NCBI RefSeq assembly: GCF_001514205.1
Contig: NZ_KQ948763.1
Coordinates: forward strand, 285,862 to 349,861
Length of the DNA: 64,000 nucleotides
Direction: 5' to 3'
DNA from: Streptomyces griseoruber
GTDB taxonomy: Bacteria; Actinomycetota; Actinomycetes; Streptomycetales; Streptomycetaceae
The translations under genes and the position numbers were made by a program. Below, piece after piece: positions 17,290 to 26,789 of the stretch. Every line of letters begins with the position of its first letter. Position 1 is the stretch's first letter. The notes below the pieces were generated by a model. It made no database searches. It had not been told where the DNA came from and saw nothing but the letters and a program-made list of their open reading frames with translations.

Positions 17290-18096
17290 TCACCATCCCG
17301 GCCGCGCCCGCCGCCCGAACAGCAGGCCGCGCGGCTCCGGGGGCGGTGGGGTGCCCGGCTTGAGGGGCCAGGCCAGCAGCATGCCCGTGAGGAAGCCGAC
17401 GACATGCGCCGCGTACGCCACCGTGCCCGCCTCGGAGACCCCCTCGCCGGAGGAGTACACCGCCTGGAGCGCGAACCAGAAGCCCAGCACCAGCCAGGCC
17501 GGCAACCGCAACGGCAGGAAGACCAGGAACGGCACCAGGACCCACACCCTGGCCCTCGGATACAGCACCAGATAGGCGCCGAGCACGCCCGCGATCGCCC
17601 CGGACGCGCCGATCAGCGGGTCGGTGGAGTCGGCGTTCAGCAGCGCGAAGCCGTATGACGCCGCATAGCCGCAGGCGACGTAGAACAGCGCGAAACGGAT
17701 GTGGCCCATGCGGTCCTCGATGTTGTTCCCGAAGATCAGCAGGAACAGCATGTTGCCCAGCAGGTGCAGCCAGCCGCCGTGCAGGAACATCGCCGTGAAC
17801 ACACTCAGCACCGGCGACTTGGTGTAGTCCGGCGGGCCCAGCGGACAGCCGCCGCCGCGGACGGCGCCCGTCGGCACGAGCTGCGGGAGCTGATCGTGGA
17901 TCAACTCGCGCGGCACGGCCGCGTAGTGCTCCAGGAAGGCGTGCAGATGGCAGGTCTGCGCCAGGGCGCTGTCGCCGGCCACGGAGCCCGACAGGCCCGG
18001 CATGAACCAGAAGACCAGCACGTTCGCCGCGATCAACGCGTATGTCACCACGGGCGTGCGGCGCACCGGGTTCACGTCATGGACGGGGATGACCAC
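17290..18096 (-). CDS. Rhomboid family intramembrane serine protease
   Basis: 268 aa with about six membrane helices. The catalytic Ser165 lies in GASGA and His231 in AAHVVGF; the conserved HGGWLHLLGN element is also present (106-115). Between helix 1 and helix 2 is a long, Cys-containing outer loop (C49, C84). The enzyme cleaves membrane-spanning substrates; its target here is unknown. Start GTG 18096 has only a weak ribosome site. The gene is convergent with the KAP NTPase gene. Confidence 0.92.
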   Translation of the reverse strand: MVIPVHDVNPVRRTPVVTYALIAANVLVFWFMPGLSGSVAGDSALAQTCHLHAFLEHYAAVPRELIHDQLPQLVPTGAVRGGGCPLGPPDYTKSPVLSVFTAMFLHGGWLHLLGNMLFLLIFGNNIEDRMGHIRFALFYVACGYAASYGFALLNADSTDPLIGASGAIAGVLGAYLVLYPRARVWVLVPFLVFLPLRLPAWLVLGFWFALQAVYSSGEGVSEAGTVAYAAHVVGFLTGMLLAWPLKPGTPPPPEPRGLLFGRRARPGW

Positions 18097-18221
18097 AAGG
18101 AAGTACTGCCCCCGATCCGTTCGTCGAATCGGTGAACGCGGTCGGCGGCGGCCGCGTATGAACCGGCAACTGCCCGCGGCCCGGGGAAGGCGGACCGTGG
18201 GGACGACGTGAGGAACAAGCG

Positions 18222-18491
18222 ATGAACGACCGAGTTACCCCCGCGATGCACGCCACGCCCGACGGCGAGGCGGAGATCGCCCTGGTCATCCGGCTGCCCT
18301 GGGAGGACGTGGCCCGGCTCGGCCAGGAGGCCGGGCGGCTTGCTTCGCAGATGCAGCGGCCGGTGACCTTGGACGAGGCCGTCAGCCACCGGTTGCGTTC
18401 CCGGCCTGCGGCCGCCGCACATGCCAAGCCGGCTGAGCAGCCTGTCGCCGCGGCGCCGGTTTCCGCCCTGCCGCGGCTCGGTACGGCCTAG
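18222..18491 (+). CDS. Small uncharacterised Streptomyces protein
   Basis: 89 aa, no membrane segment. It has one folded-looking core (EIALVIRLPWEDVARLGQEA, then a helix to about residue 60) and an alanine/proline-rich tail. ATG 18222 follows GAGGA at normal spacing, and codon use fits the neighbourhood, so I take it as real. I recognise no domain; the charged helical core could be a small DNA- or protein-binding element, but nothing proves this. Confidence 0.65.
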   Translation: MNDRVTPAMHATPDGEAEIALVIRLPWEDVARLGQEAGRLASQMQRPVTLDEAVSHRLRSRPAAAAHAKPAEQPVAAAPVSALPRLGTA

Positions 18492-18498
18492 GCCGTCG

Positions 18499-19953
18499 TC
18501 AGGTCCGGGTGCGTGGGGGCTGGTCGCGCAGTTCCCCGTGCCCCTGGCTCGGCCGCCCTGCCCCGCGTAGCTTCGTCGCCGCCTTTCTGGCCGCCACCAG
18601 AACCGGGTCCCAGACCGGGCTGAACGGCGGGGCGTAGCCCAGGTCCAGGGCTGTCATCTGTTCCACCGTCATTCCGGCCGTCAGGGCGACCGCCGCGATG
18701 TCGACCCGCTTGGCCGCGCCCTCCCTGCCCACGATCTGGACGCCGAGGAGGCGGCCGGTGCGGTGTTCGGCGAGCATTTTGACCGTCATGGGGGAGGCGC
18801 CGGGGTAGTAGCCGGCGCGGCTGGTGGACTCGATGGTGACCGTCTCGTACTTCAGGCCCACCCTGCGCGCGTCCTTCTCGCGCAGGCCCGTGCGGGCGAT
18901 CTCCAGGTCGCAGACCTTGCTGACGGCGGTGCCGACGACACCGGGGAAGGTGGCGTAGCCGCCGCCGACGTTGGTGCCGATGACCTGGCCGTGCTTGTTG
19001 GCGTGGGTGCCGAGGGCGATGTGGCGCTCCTGCCCGGAGACCAGGTCGAGGACCTCCACACAGTCGCCGCCCGCCCAGATGGCCCCGCCGGCAAGGGGTC
19101 CGCGCACCCGCATCGCCAGGTCGGTGAGCAGGCCGCCGTGTGCGCCCAGGGGCAGACCGGCGGCCCTGGCGAGGGTGGTCTCGGGGCGGACGCCGATGCC
19201 GAGGACGACCACGTCGGCCGGGTACTCGGCGTCCTTCGTCACCACCGCCCGCACCCGGCCGTCCTCGCCGGTGGCCAGTTCGGTGACCTCGGCGTCGTTG
19301 ACCATGGTGATGCCGAGGCCCTCCATGGCCCGGTGGACCAGGCGGCCCATGTCCGGGTCCAGGGTGGACATCGGCTCGCTGCCGCGGTTGACGACGGTCA
19401 CCTCGTAGCCGCGGTTGATGAGCGCCTCGGCCATCTCGACGCCGATGTAGCCCGCGCCGACGACCACGGCCCGCTTCCCCCGAGCGCGGGCCAGCGTGTC
19501 CAGCAGCGCCTGGCCGTCGTCCAGCGTCTGCACACCGTGCACCCCGGGGGCGTCCGCGCCCGGCATGTCCGGCCGGACCGGGCGTGCCCCGGTCGCGATC
19601 ACGAGCTTGTCGTACGACGTCCAGTACGCCGACCCGGCCCCGGAATCGACGTCACGCGCGCGTACCCGCCGCCCGGGCACGTCGATCTCCGTGACCTCGG
19701 TGCGCAGCCGCAGGTCGATCCCGCGCGCGCGGTGCTGCTCCGGGGTGCGGGCGATCAGGTCGTCCCGGTCGGTGACGTCGCCGCCCACCCAGTACGGGAT
19801 CCCGCACGCGGAGTACGAGGTGAAGTGGCCGCGTTCGAAGGCGACGATCTCCAGTTCCTCCGGCCCCCTGAGGCGGCGGGCCTGGGACGCCGCGGACATG
19901 CCCGCCGCGTCCCCGCCGATCACGACCAGTCGTTCCCGTCCAGGCATGCTCAT
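18499..19953 (-). CDS. FAD-dependent pyridine nucleotide-disulfide oxidoreductase, CoA-disulfide reductase-like
   Basis: 484 aa. Two Rossmann folds (LVVIGGDAAGMSAAS at the N-terminus; VVVGAGYIGVEMAEAL at about 165) and a C-terminal dimerisation domain. The single redox cysteine C50 in SYSACGIPYW is typical of CoA-disulfide reductases and related NADH oxidases/peroxidases rather than two-cysteine reductases. The last 16 residues (SQGHGELRDQPPRTRT) are encoded partly by a dispersed GGGGAACTGCGCGACCAGC palindrome arm (18516-18544), so the natural protein end was probably extended by repeat insertion. ATG 19953 or ATG 19947 could start it. Confidence 0.9.
   Translation of the reverse strand: MSMPGRERLVVIGGDAAGMSAASQARRLRGPEELEIVAFERGHFTSYSACGIPYWVGGDVTDRDDLIARTPEQHRARGIDLRLRTEVTEIDVPGRRVRARDVDSGAGSAYWTSYDKLVIATGARPVRPDMPGADAPGVHGVQTLDDGQALLDTLARARGKRAVVVGAGYIGVEMAEALINRGYEVTVVNRGSEPMSTLDPDMGRLVHRAMEGLGITMVNDAEVTELATGEDGRVRAVVTKDAEYPADVVVLGIGVRPETTLARAAGLPLGAHGGLLTDLAMRVRGPLAGGAIWAGGDCVEVLDLVSGQERHIALGTHANKHGQVIGTNVGGGYATFPGVVGTAVSKVCDLEIARTGLREKDARRVGLKYETVTIESTSRAGYYPGASPMTVKMLAEHRTGRLLGVQIVGREGAAKRVDIAAVALTAGMTVEQMTALDLGYAPPFSPVWDPVLVAARKAATKLRGAGRPSQGHGELRDQPPRTRT
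18516..18544. repeat. Half-copy of the dispersed GGGGAACTGCG palindrome inside a coding end
   Basis: GGTCGCGCAGTTCCCC with flanking GGGGCT and GTGCCCC matches one arm of the elements at 23291-23330 and 29091-29127. It lies within the last codons of the oxidoreductase gene. Confidence 0.7.
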
Positions 19954-19980
19954 ACGAACACGCTACGGGGGAGGCGCACT

Positions 19981-20919
19981 TCAGTCCCCCTCGGGCCCGC
20001 CCGTGGGGCCGGTTCCGGTCGTCGGGCCCGCTTCGGTCTCCGTGCCCGCCGTCCGCCGGCGCGGCAGCCGCAGCCAGGCCAGCAGCAGCAGCGCGGCCAC
20101 CACGAGGAACGGCAGTACCGCGCCGAAGACGACGGCGATCCAGCGCAGCATGCTCACGAACGCGTCCCAGCCGCCCGCCAGCGCGTCCAGGAAGCCCGGG
20201 TCGTCGTCCTCGGCCGCCTTCGGGGCAGGCTTCTCCGACAGGCTCAGCGTGATCGTCGCCAGGCTGGTGCGGTCCTTCAGGGACGCCTGCTGGGCGAGCA
20301 GCGCCTCCAGGTCGGCCTCCCGGCTGCTGAGTTCACCCTCCAGGGTGACCACGTCGCTCAGTTTGGTGGCCCGGTCCATGAGTTCGCGGACCCGGGCGAC
20401 GCTGGCCCGCTGGGACTTGATGCGGCTGTCGACGTCGACGACCTGGTCGGTGACGTCCTGGGCCTTCGCCGTGCGCTCCAGCAGTTCGCCCGTGCCCTGG
20501 AGGGCGGAGAGGACCTCGTCGTACCGCTCGACGGGCACGCGCAGCACGACACGGGTGCGCTCGGTGCCGTCCCCGTCCCGGTTCGTGGTCTCGTCGCCGA
20601 CGTAACCACCCGCGGTCTCGGTCGTCGTACGGGCCTCGTCGAGGGCCTTCGGAACGTCCTTGACCCGCACGCTCAGCGAGGCGGTGCGGATGATCCGGTT
20701 CGCGGTGAGTTTCGGCGCGGACGAGGCCTGGGAGCCGCTCGCCCCGGCGCCCGCCTTGGCGTCGGACCGGTCGACCTCGCCGGCGGCGGCCTTGTCGGCG
20801 AGGCTAGAGCTGTCGCCTCCCGAGTCGCTCGCACCGCTGCACCCGGTGAGCGCGAGCGCGGCGGCGAGCAGGACGCCGGCCAGGGCGTGGACGGGCCGTA
20901 CGGATCGTCGTGCGTGCAT
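19981..20919 (-). CDS. DUF4349 domain lipoprotein
   Basis: 312 aa. Signal sequence with lipobox (ALTGC), a Ser/Asp/Gly-rich linker, then the DUF4349 core (IIRTASLSVRVKDVPKALDE; ERTRVVLRVPVERYDEVLSA) with a central coiled coil (about 165-225), and a C-terminal membrane helix followed by a basic tail. The protein would span from the outer membrane face to one C-terminal transmembrane anchor. Function of DUF4349 is not established. ATG 20919 has GGGGG about nine bases upstream. It is divergent from hemG. Confidence 0.9.
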   Translation of the reverse strand: MHARRSVRPVHALAGVLLAAALALTGCSGASDSGGDSSSLADKAAAGEVDRSDAKAGAGASGSQASSAPKLTANRIIRTASLSVRVKDVPKALDEARTTTETAGGYVGDETTNRDGDGTERTRVVLRVPVERYDEVLSALQGTGELLERTAKAQDVTDQVVDVDSRIKSQRASVARVRELMDRATKLSDVVTLEGELSSREADLEALLAQQASLKDRTSLATITLSLSEKPAPKAAEDDDPGFLDALAGGWDAFVSMLRWIAVVFGAVLPFLVVAALLLLAWLRLPRRRTAGTETEAGPTTGTGPTGGPEGD

Positions 20920-21078
20920 GTGGACGTACCCCCGAGGGTTGTGACGACTGATGCTCCTTCGACGCCGGGGTGGGCCGGGACGTTGGACGGAATCGGTTCC
21001 GAAGAGGTCACGGTCGGGACTCGGAGGGGCCACATGGCCCTGGCGGCGGTGTCGGTGGGGTCTGAGAGAGTGGGGGAC

Positions 21079-22533
21079 ATGAGCGCAACGGGTACGCGTG
21101 CGGGGCAGCACGTCGTCGTCATCGGAGCCGGCATCGCCGGTCTGGCCGCCGCCCACCGCCTGCTGGCGCGCGGGGCGCGGGTGACCGTGCTGGAGGCCTC
21201 CGAGCGGGTCGGCGGCAAGCTGCTGCCCGGCGAGATCGCGGGCGTGCGCGTGGACCTCGGCGCCGAGTCGCTGCTGGCCCGCCGCCCCGAGGCGGTCGCC
21301 CTCGCGCGCGAGGCGGGTCTGACGGACCTGTTGCAGCCGCCCGCCACGGCCACCGCCTCGATCTGGACCCGCGGTGCGCTGCGCCCCATGCCCAAGGGCC
21401 ATGTCATGGGCGTCCCCGGCACCGCGGCGGCCCTGTCCGGTGTGCTGTCCGACGAAGGCCTCGCCCGGATCGAGCGCGACGCCGACCTGCCGCGCACGGA
21501 GGTCGGCGAGGACGTCGCGGTCGGGGAGTACGTGGCGGCCCGCCTGGGCCGTGAGGTCGTCGACCGTCTGATCGAACCCCTGCTCGGCGGGGTGTACGCC
21601 GGTGACGCCTACCGCATCTCGATGCGTTCGGCCGTACCGCAGCTCTACCAGGCGGCGCTCACCCACACCTCGCTCACCGAGGCCGTCCGCGAGATCCAGG
21701 CCGGGGCCGCCGCGCAGCAGCAGACCGGACCGGTGTTCACGGGCATCGAGGGCGGGGTGGGCCGGCTGCCGCTCGCGGTCGCGGAGGCGGTCCGCGCGCG
21801 GGGCGGCGAGATCCACACGCGCGTGCCCGTCACCGGGCTGCGCCGCGAGCCCGGCGGCTGGCGGGTCACCACCGGCGAGCGCGCGCTGCACGCGGACGCC
21901 GTGGTCGTCGCCGTGCCCGCGCCCGCCGCCGCCGCGCTGCTGGCCGCCGAGTCCCCGGCGGCCGCCGCCGAACTGCGCACCGTCGAGTACGCCTCGATGG
22001 CCCTGATCACCCTCGCCTACCGCCGCTGCGAGGCCGCCCTGCCCGAGGGCAGCGGCTTCCTCGTCCCGCCGGTCGACGGCCGCACGATCAAGGCGTCGAC
22101 GTTCGCCTCACGGAAGTGGGGCTGGATCGCCGAGGAGGACCCGGACGTGATCGTGCTGCGCACCTCCGTCGGGCGGTACGGCGAGACGGAGATCCTCGGC
22201 CGCGACGACGCCGGCCTGGTCGAGGTCTCCCGCCACGACCTGCGCGAGGCCACCGGCCTGACCGCCACGCCCCTGGAGACCCGGGTCACCCGCTGGACGG
22301 ACGGCCTGCCCCAGTACCCGGTCGGCCACCACGCGCGTGTGGCCCGCATCCGTGAGCACGTGGCGAAGCTCCCCGGCCTCGCCGTGTGCGGCGCGCAGTA
22401 CGACGGCGTCGGCGTCCCCGCGTGCATCGCGAGCGCCTACGCGGCCGCCGACCAGATCCACGGCGACCTGAGCGCCGTACAGGAGCTCACCGCCCACCCC
22501 GTGCAAAGTCTGCACGGCGGAGCAGGAGAATAA
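21079..22533 (+). CDS. hemG: Coproporphyrinogen III / protoporphyrinogen oxidase
   Basis: 484 aa FAD protein of the HemY (CgoX/PPOX) type. The dinucleotide-binding [13 protein letters not shown] is at residues 14-26, with EASERVGGK next and the C-terminal [18 protein letters not shown] contact. Next to hemQ, it most likely oxidises coproporphyrinogen III to coproporphyrin III in the coproporphyrin-dependent pathway of Actinobacteria. ATG 21079 gives MSATGTRAG; a G-rich stretch precedes it closely. The hemQ start follows its stop by five bases. Confidence 0.93.
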   Translation: MSATGTRAGQHVVVIGAGIAGLAAAHRLLARGARVTVLEASERVGGKLLPGEIAGVRVDLGAESLLARRPEAVALAREAGLTDLLQPPATATASIWTRGALRPMPKGHVMGVPGTAAALSGVLSDEGLARIERDADLPRTEVGEDVAVGEYVAARLGREVVDRLIEPLLGGVYAGDAYRISMRSAVPQLYQAALTHTSLTEAVREIQAGAAAQQQTGPVFTGIEGGVGRLPLAVAEAVRARGGEIHTRVPVTGLRREPGGWRVTTGERALHADAVVVAVPAPAAAALLAAESPAAAAELRTVEYASMALITLAYRRCEAALPEGSGFLVPPVDGRTIKASTFASRKWGWIAEEDPDVIVLRTSVGRYGETEILGRDDAGLVEVSRHDLREATGLTATPLETRVTRWTDGLPQYPVGHHARVARIREHVAKLPGLAVCGAQYDGVGVPACIASAYAAADQIHGDLSAVQELTAHPVQSLHGGAGE

Positions 22534-22538
22534 GAACC

Positions 22539-23270
22539 ATGAGTGACGACGCCCCCACCACCGAGTCCGGCAGGATCCCGAACAAGGGCAAGCTGGCCAA
22601 GGACCTCAACGAGGTCATCCGCTACACGCTGTGGTCGGTCTTCAAGCTGAAGGACGTGCTGCCCGAGGACCGCGCGGGCTTCGCCGACGAGGTCCAGGAG
22701 CTGTTCGACCAGCTCGCCGCGAAGGACATCACGATCCGCGGCACGTACGACGTGTCCGGCCTGCGTGCCGACGCCGACGTCATGATCTGGTGGCACGCCG
22801 AGACCAGCGACCAGCTCCAGGAGGCGTACAACCTGTTCCGCCGCACCCGGCTGGGCCGCGCCCTCGAGCCGGTCTGGTCGAACATGGCGCTGCACCGCCC
22901 GGCCGAGTTCAACCGCTCCCACATCCCGGCGTTCCTCGCCGACGAGACGCCCCGTGACTACGTGAGCGTCTACCCCTTCGTCCGCAGCTACGACTGGTAC
23001 CTGCTGCCCGACGAGGACCGCCGCCGGATGCTCGCCGACCACGGCAAGATGGCCCGCGGCTACCCGGACGTGCGCGCCAACACGGTCGCGTCCTTCTCCC
23101 TCGGCGACTACGAGTGGATCCTCGCCTTCGAGGCCGACGAGCTGTACCGCATCGTCGACCTGATGCGCCACCTGCGCGCCTCGGAGGCCCGTATGCACGT
23201 CCGCGAGGAGGTCCCGTTCTACACGGGCCGCCGCAAGTCGGTGCCGGACCTGGTCGCGGGCCTCGCGTAG
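22539..23270 (+). CDS. hemQ: Coproheme decarboxylase (HemQ/ChdC)
   Basis: 243 aa, chlorite-dismutase fold. Probable distal His119 ([10 protein letters not shown]), the conserved Tyr145 ([12 protein letters not shown]) and the candidate proximal heme ligand His168 ([13 protein letters not shown]) fit actinobacterial HemQ. It converts coproheme to heme b with peroxide, the last step of the pathway. GGAG lies 10 bases before ATG 22539, and the gene is in one operon with hemG. A strong hairpin terminates it at 23291-23330. Confidence 0.95.
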   Translation: MSDDAPTTESGRIPNKGKLAKDLNEVIRYTLWSVFKLKDVLPEDRAGFADEVQELFDQLAAKDITIRGTYDVSGLRADADVMIWWHAETSDQLQEAYNLFRRTRLGRALEPVWSNMALHRPAEFNRSHIPAFLADETPRDYVSVYPFVRSYDWYLLPDEDRRRMLADHGKMARGYPDVRANTVASFSLGDYEWILAFEADELYRIVDLMRHLRASEARMHVREEVPFYTGRRKSVPDLVAGLA

Positions 23271-23290
23271 AGCCGCCCCGAAGGGGGCGC

Positions 23291-23330
23291 GGGGAACTGC
23301 GGACCAGCCACAGCCGGTCCGCAGTTCCCC
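23291..23330. terminator. Terminator hairpin and full copy of a dispersed palindrome
   Basis: GGGGAACTGCGGACC (23291-23305) and GGTCCGCAGTTCCCC (23316-23330) form a perfect 15-bp stem with a 10-base loop (AGCCACAGCC). It sits between convergent hemQ and the hydrolase gene. The same arm and loop motifs recur at 18516, 29091 and 52574, so this is a member of a mobile or amplified repeat family used as a terminator. Confidence 0.85.
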
Positions 23331-23336
23331 ACGGCC

Positions 23337-24947
23337 TCACTTCTGCTTCGAGGCACCCGGTGTCGGCTCCACATGCCCGGTGCAGGCGGCCCGCCGCCCC
23401 GGCACCCGGTCCTCCAGCAGATACGCTTCGACGTGCCCGTTGACGCACTTGTTCGGCCCCCCGGCGATCCCGTGCGTCCCCGAGTCCCGTTCCGTCACCA
23501 GCACCGACCCCGACAGGCGCCGCTGCATCTCCAGCGCCCCGTCATAAGGCGCGGCGGCGTCCCGCTCGGAGGCGAGGATCAGCGTCGGCGGCAACTCACC
23601 GGGCCCGGTCCGCACGTCCACCGGCTTCTGCCGGGCCGCGGGCCAGTACGCGCAGGGCAGGTTCGCCCATACGTTGTCCCAGGTCTCGAACGGTGCCACG
23701 CGCGCGAGCCGGGTGTTGTCGCGGTCCCACACCTTCCAGTCCGTCGGCCAGGGCCCGTCGTTGCACTCCACGGCCGTGTAGACGGCGGCGGAGTTCTCCG
23801 ACTCGGCCGCGGCCTCGGTCACCGGTCCGGCCTGTGCGATCAGCTCCTTCGGGTCGCCCCTCAGATAGTCCGACAGGGCCTGCGCCCGGTACGGCCAGTA
23901 GTCGTCGTAGTACCCGGCCTGCAGGAACGCGCTCTGCAGCTGCGCCGGTCCGACCTTCCCGCCGGCCGGCTCCGCGGCCAGCCGGGCCCGGGCCCGCTCA
24001 TAGCTGTCCAGCACCTTCTCGGGCGTGTCGCCCAGCCGGTACACCGTGTCGTGCTTGGCGACCCACTCCCGGAAGTCGGTCCAGCGGCTCTCGAACGCCA
24101 TCGACTGGTCGAGGTTGTTGCGGTACCAGATCCGCTCCGGGTCCGGGTTGACCGCCGCGTCGAACACCATGCGCCGTACGTGCGAGGGGAACAGGGTGGC
24201 GTACACCGCCCCGAAGTAGGTGCCGTACGACGCCCCCATGAAGGTGAGCCGCTTCTCGCCCAGCGCGGCCCGCAGCACGTCCAGGTCGCGGGCGTTGTTG
24301 ACCGAGTTGTAGTGCCGCAGGCCGCTGCCGGACCGCTCGGCGCAGCCGCGCGCGTACGCCTTCGCCTCGGCGATCCGCTCCCGCTTGTACGACTCGGAGG
24401 GGTGGACGGGCGACTGGGAGGGGCCCTTGAAGAAGTTCTTGGGGTCCTGACAGGACACCGGGGCGGAGCGGCCGACGCCGCGCGGATCGTAGCCGACGAG
24501 GTCGTACGCCGCGCCGATGCGCTTCCACTCCGGGAGCAGGCCGGCCAGCGGGAAGTACAGCCCGGAGCCGCCCGGGCCGCCGGGGTTGAAGACCAGCGCG
24601 CCCCTGCGGGGCACCCGGTGCTTGCTGTTGCGCGGGTCCCGCTGGGTGGCCCTGACCCGGCTGACGGTCAGTTCGATCTGCTTGCCGTTCGGCCGCGCGT
24701 AGTCGAGCGGGACGCCGACCGTGCCGCACTCCATGCTGCCGGGCAGGTCCTGTGCGTCGGAGCACTTCCCGAAGGCGATGCCCCGGGCGGCGGCCCGGGC
24801 GGCGGCGAGCGCGACACCGGCGGGAGCGGCTCCGGCCCGCGGAGAGCCGGGGACGCCCGGGGTGGTCGGAAGGCCGCCGGCGGGGGCGGCGGAGAGGGTG
24901 GTCAGGAGCAGGGCTCCCATGGCCGAGTAGAGCGCGCCAGCTCTCAT
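23337..24947 (-). CDS. Secreted alpha/beta hydrolase with TAP-like C-terminal domain
   Basis: 536 aa. A cleavable signal peptide covers about the first 25 residues. The fold carries the oxyanion loop FNPGGPGGSG, the nucleophile elbow GASYGTY, an acid in ASERDAAAP and the catalytic His in SGTHGIAGG. This is the Streptomyces tripeptidyl-aminopeptidase (SlpD/SlpE-like) group, which trims peptides outside the cell. ATG 24947 is chosen for AAGGGA seven bases upstream; a longer frame to 25013 lacks a signal peptide at its start. Convergent with hemQ. Confidence 0.92.
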   Translation of the reverse strand: MRAGALYSAMGALLLTTLSAAPAGGLPTTPGVPGSPRAGAAPAGVALAAARAAARGIAFGKCSDAQDLPGSMECGTVGVPLDYARPNGKQIELTVSRVRATQRDPRNSKHRVPRRGALVFNPGGPGGSGLYFPLAGLLPEWKRIGAAYDLVGYDPRGVGRSAPVSCQDPKNFFKGPSQSPVHPSESYKRERIAEAKAYARGCAERSGSGLRHYNSVNNARDLDVLRAALGEKRLTFMGASYGTYFGAVYATLFPSHVRRMVFDAAVNPDPERIWYRNNLDQSMAFESRWTDFREWVAKHDTVYRLGDTPEKVLDSYERARARLAAEPAGGKVGPAQLQSAFLQAGYYDDYWPYRAQALSDYLRGDPKELIAQAGPVTEAAAESENSAAVYTAVECNDGPWPTDWKVWDRDNTRLARVAPFETWDNVWANLPCAYWPAARQKPVDVRTGPGELPPTLILASERDAAAPYDGALEMQRRLSGSVLVTERDSGTHGIAGGPNKCVNGHVEAYLLEDRVPGRRAACTGHVEPTPGASKQK

Positions 24948-25079
24948 TCGCGTGTCCCTTCGGTGCGCTGCTGCGACAAAAGGGATGTTTCGTACGGCCG
25001 TGAGGGAAGGCAAGCACCGCCCCCGGGTGTCGGCGCCAATGCTCCAAGTGCGCCCCCGGGGAGGCGAACGCGCGGGGTG

Positions 25080-25874
25080 TCAGGGCTCGCGGTGGGCGAA
25101 CGCGGCGCGCAGATCGGGCTCGTCGACCGCGCGGATGCCGAGGACGGCCACGGACGTCAGATACGAACGGTCGTCGCCCCCGGTGCCGTCCGCGCCGCCG
25201 GCCCGCCGGGCCAGGGTGCCCAGCAGGCGCTGTCCGGCCGGGGAGGCCCAGCGTGCATAGGGATGCACCTCGACCCGCGCTATCGCCAGACAGCTCAGGG
25301 TGAGCGCCAGGGGCAGCGCGAACCACAGGGCGATCAGCCCGCGCGGCATCCCCGTACCGTCGGAGGGCACCGGCATCAGCAGCGCGACCGCGCCCACCGC
25401 CAGCACGAACCCGGCCGCCAGCCGCACCTGACGCACCCCGGCCTCGACCGTCGTACGGGCCCCGTCGGGCACCGCGAGCCCCGCGCTGACCAGCCGGTCG
25501 GCGAGACCGCGCACCGCGTCGGCGGACGCCGCACCGGCCCGCGCCGGCGCGATCCGGGACTGCCCCTCGGGCCCGATGGCCCCGATCACCGACCGCTCCA
25601 TCTCGTCGCGCCCGCGCGGGTCCACGACGGTCGCCCAGCCGGTGCGGGCGAGCAGCAGCCGCCGCTGCCGGGCCATCGACACCATCGTCAGATCGGCGAC
25701 CCGGCCGGGTCCACCGGACAGGAAGGCCGCCTCGTAGAGCGTCAGGTCGTGTCCCCGACCCGCGAGCGCGTCCTCGGTGTCCACGGCCGCCGCACGGACG
25801 GCGGCCAGGCACAGCCGGGTGCACGACGTGCCCGCGGCGGCCCAGGCCAGCAGCAGGAGAAGGACCCAGAACAT
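25080..25874 (-). CDS. TIGR04222 domain membrane protein
   Basis: 264 aa. An N-terminal membrane helix, the TIGR04222 block LTLYEAAFLSGGPGRVADLT (about 44-63), a helical cytoplasmic part and two more membrane helices (about 150-205). Known family members often end in a Gly/Cys-rich tail; this one does not, ending AFAHREP. Its function is unknown. The family is found near DUF692 enzymes, and a DUF692 gene lies two genes upstream here, in the same direction. Confidence 0.8.
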   Translation of the reverse strand: MFWVLLLLLAWAAAGTSCTRLCLAAVRAAAVDTEDALAGRGHDLTLYEAAFLSGGPGRVADLTMVSMARQRRLLLARTGWATVVDPRGRDEMERSVIGAIGPEGQSRIAPARAGAASADAVRGLADRLVSAGLAVPDGARTTVEAGVRQVRLAAGFVLAVGAVALLMPVPSDGTGMPRGLIALWFALPLALTLSCLAIARVEVHPYARWASPAGQRLLGTLARRAGGADGTGGDDRSYLTSVAVLGIRAVDEPDLRAAFAHREP

Positions 25875-25964
25875 GTCACGTTTCTATGCCGTGTACACGG
25901 GAGAACGCCATGCCCTGTTCATCATCCGGACGGAGCGTTGTGGGTATGTGACGTTCCGCTTGAC

Positions 25965-26675
25965 TCAGGACGGCGACGGCGTCAGTGGCACCACGACCCC
26001 GGGGGTGACCGTGGGCGCGGGCGTGCCGGTCGCCGTCAGGTCCCGGGCCAGGGCCTCGAAGTCGACGTACCCGGTGGCCTCCAGGATCTCGATGTGGTCC
26101 AGGACGGTCGTGTTGGCGTCGTCGGCGAGCGCCCGCACCAGCGAGTTCTGCGTACCGGCCCGCACCTGCGCGACGACGGTGAACACCCGGCCGTGCGCCA
26201 GCCGCAGGATGTTGGCGAACTTCCGGTCGAAGTCCACGCCCTGCGCCGCGTCCAGCTCCGCCAGCCAGGCCCTCTGCTGGTCGTTGGGCTCGTTCGGCAG
26301 ACCGAGCCCCAGCTTCGCGGCCACGTCCCGCACCCGCTCGTCCAGGAACGTGTGCCCCTCGACGAGGTGCTGCCCCGCGGTCCGTACGGCCTCGGTCGTG
26401 CCCTTGCGCTGCGCCAGCTGCCCGGCGGGCAGCTCCCACAGCCCGGCCAGCCGGACCTTCGTGACGAACTCCCGGTCGAGCTCGGACAGCGGACCGTACT
26501 GCGTCAGCACGGTCTGCCCGTTCAGTACGTCCGCCCCGGTGACCCCGGTCGACGACTGGTTCGAGTACGACGCGACGGGGATGAACAACGCCACGCCGGT
26601 CATGGCCAGGCCCGTGACGATGATCCCGGTCCCGCTGAAGATGCCTCTGCCCTTGACGGGGGGTCGCGGTCGCAT
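25965..26675 (-). CDS. DUF4142 family secreted or membrane-anchored protein
   Basis: 236 aa. One N-terminal membrane segment (about 18-36) is followed by a four-helix ferritin-like DUF4142 region (DREFVTKVRLAGLWELPAGQ; TAGQHLVEGHTFLDERVRDV) and a Thr/Pro-rich tail. The His and Glu residues spaced along the helices could bind metal, as in ferritin-like folds, but this is not proven. ATG 26675 is preceded by AGGAGG. It lies between the DUF692 and TIGR04222 genes, all leftward. Confidence 0.87.
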   Translation of the reverse strand: MRPRPPVKGRGIFSGTGIIVTGLAMTGVALFIPVASYSNQSSTGVTGADVLNGQTVLTQYGPLSELDREFVTKVRLAGLWELPAGQLAQRKGTTEAVRTAGQHLVEGHTFLDERVRDVAAKLGLGLPNEPNDQQRAWLAELDAAQGVDFDRKFANILRLAHGRVFTVVAQVRAGTQNSLVRALADDANTTVLDHIEILEATGYVDFEALARDLTATGTPAPTVTPGVVVPLTPSPS

Positions 26676-26789
26676 GGGGGCCTCCTGCTCACGGCACCGC
26701 ACACCAGTGCGCTTCGGGTGCGAAAAGGCATATTACTGCCCGGCAACTTGGCACTCCGTGCGGGGGTGAAGGAAGCGTGAACGCCCTGG

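Noticed and set aside
18763..21078. Open frame on the + strand running from the oxidoreductase region into hemG
   Set aside because: Only the last part, from ATG 21079, is hemG; the rest is antisense to the flavoprotein and the DUF4349 gene and is low-complexity.
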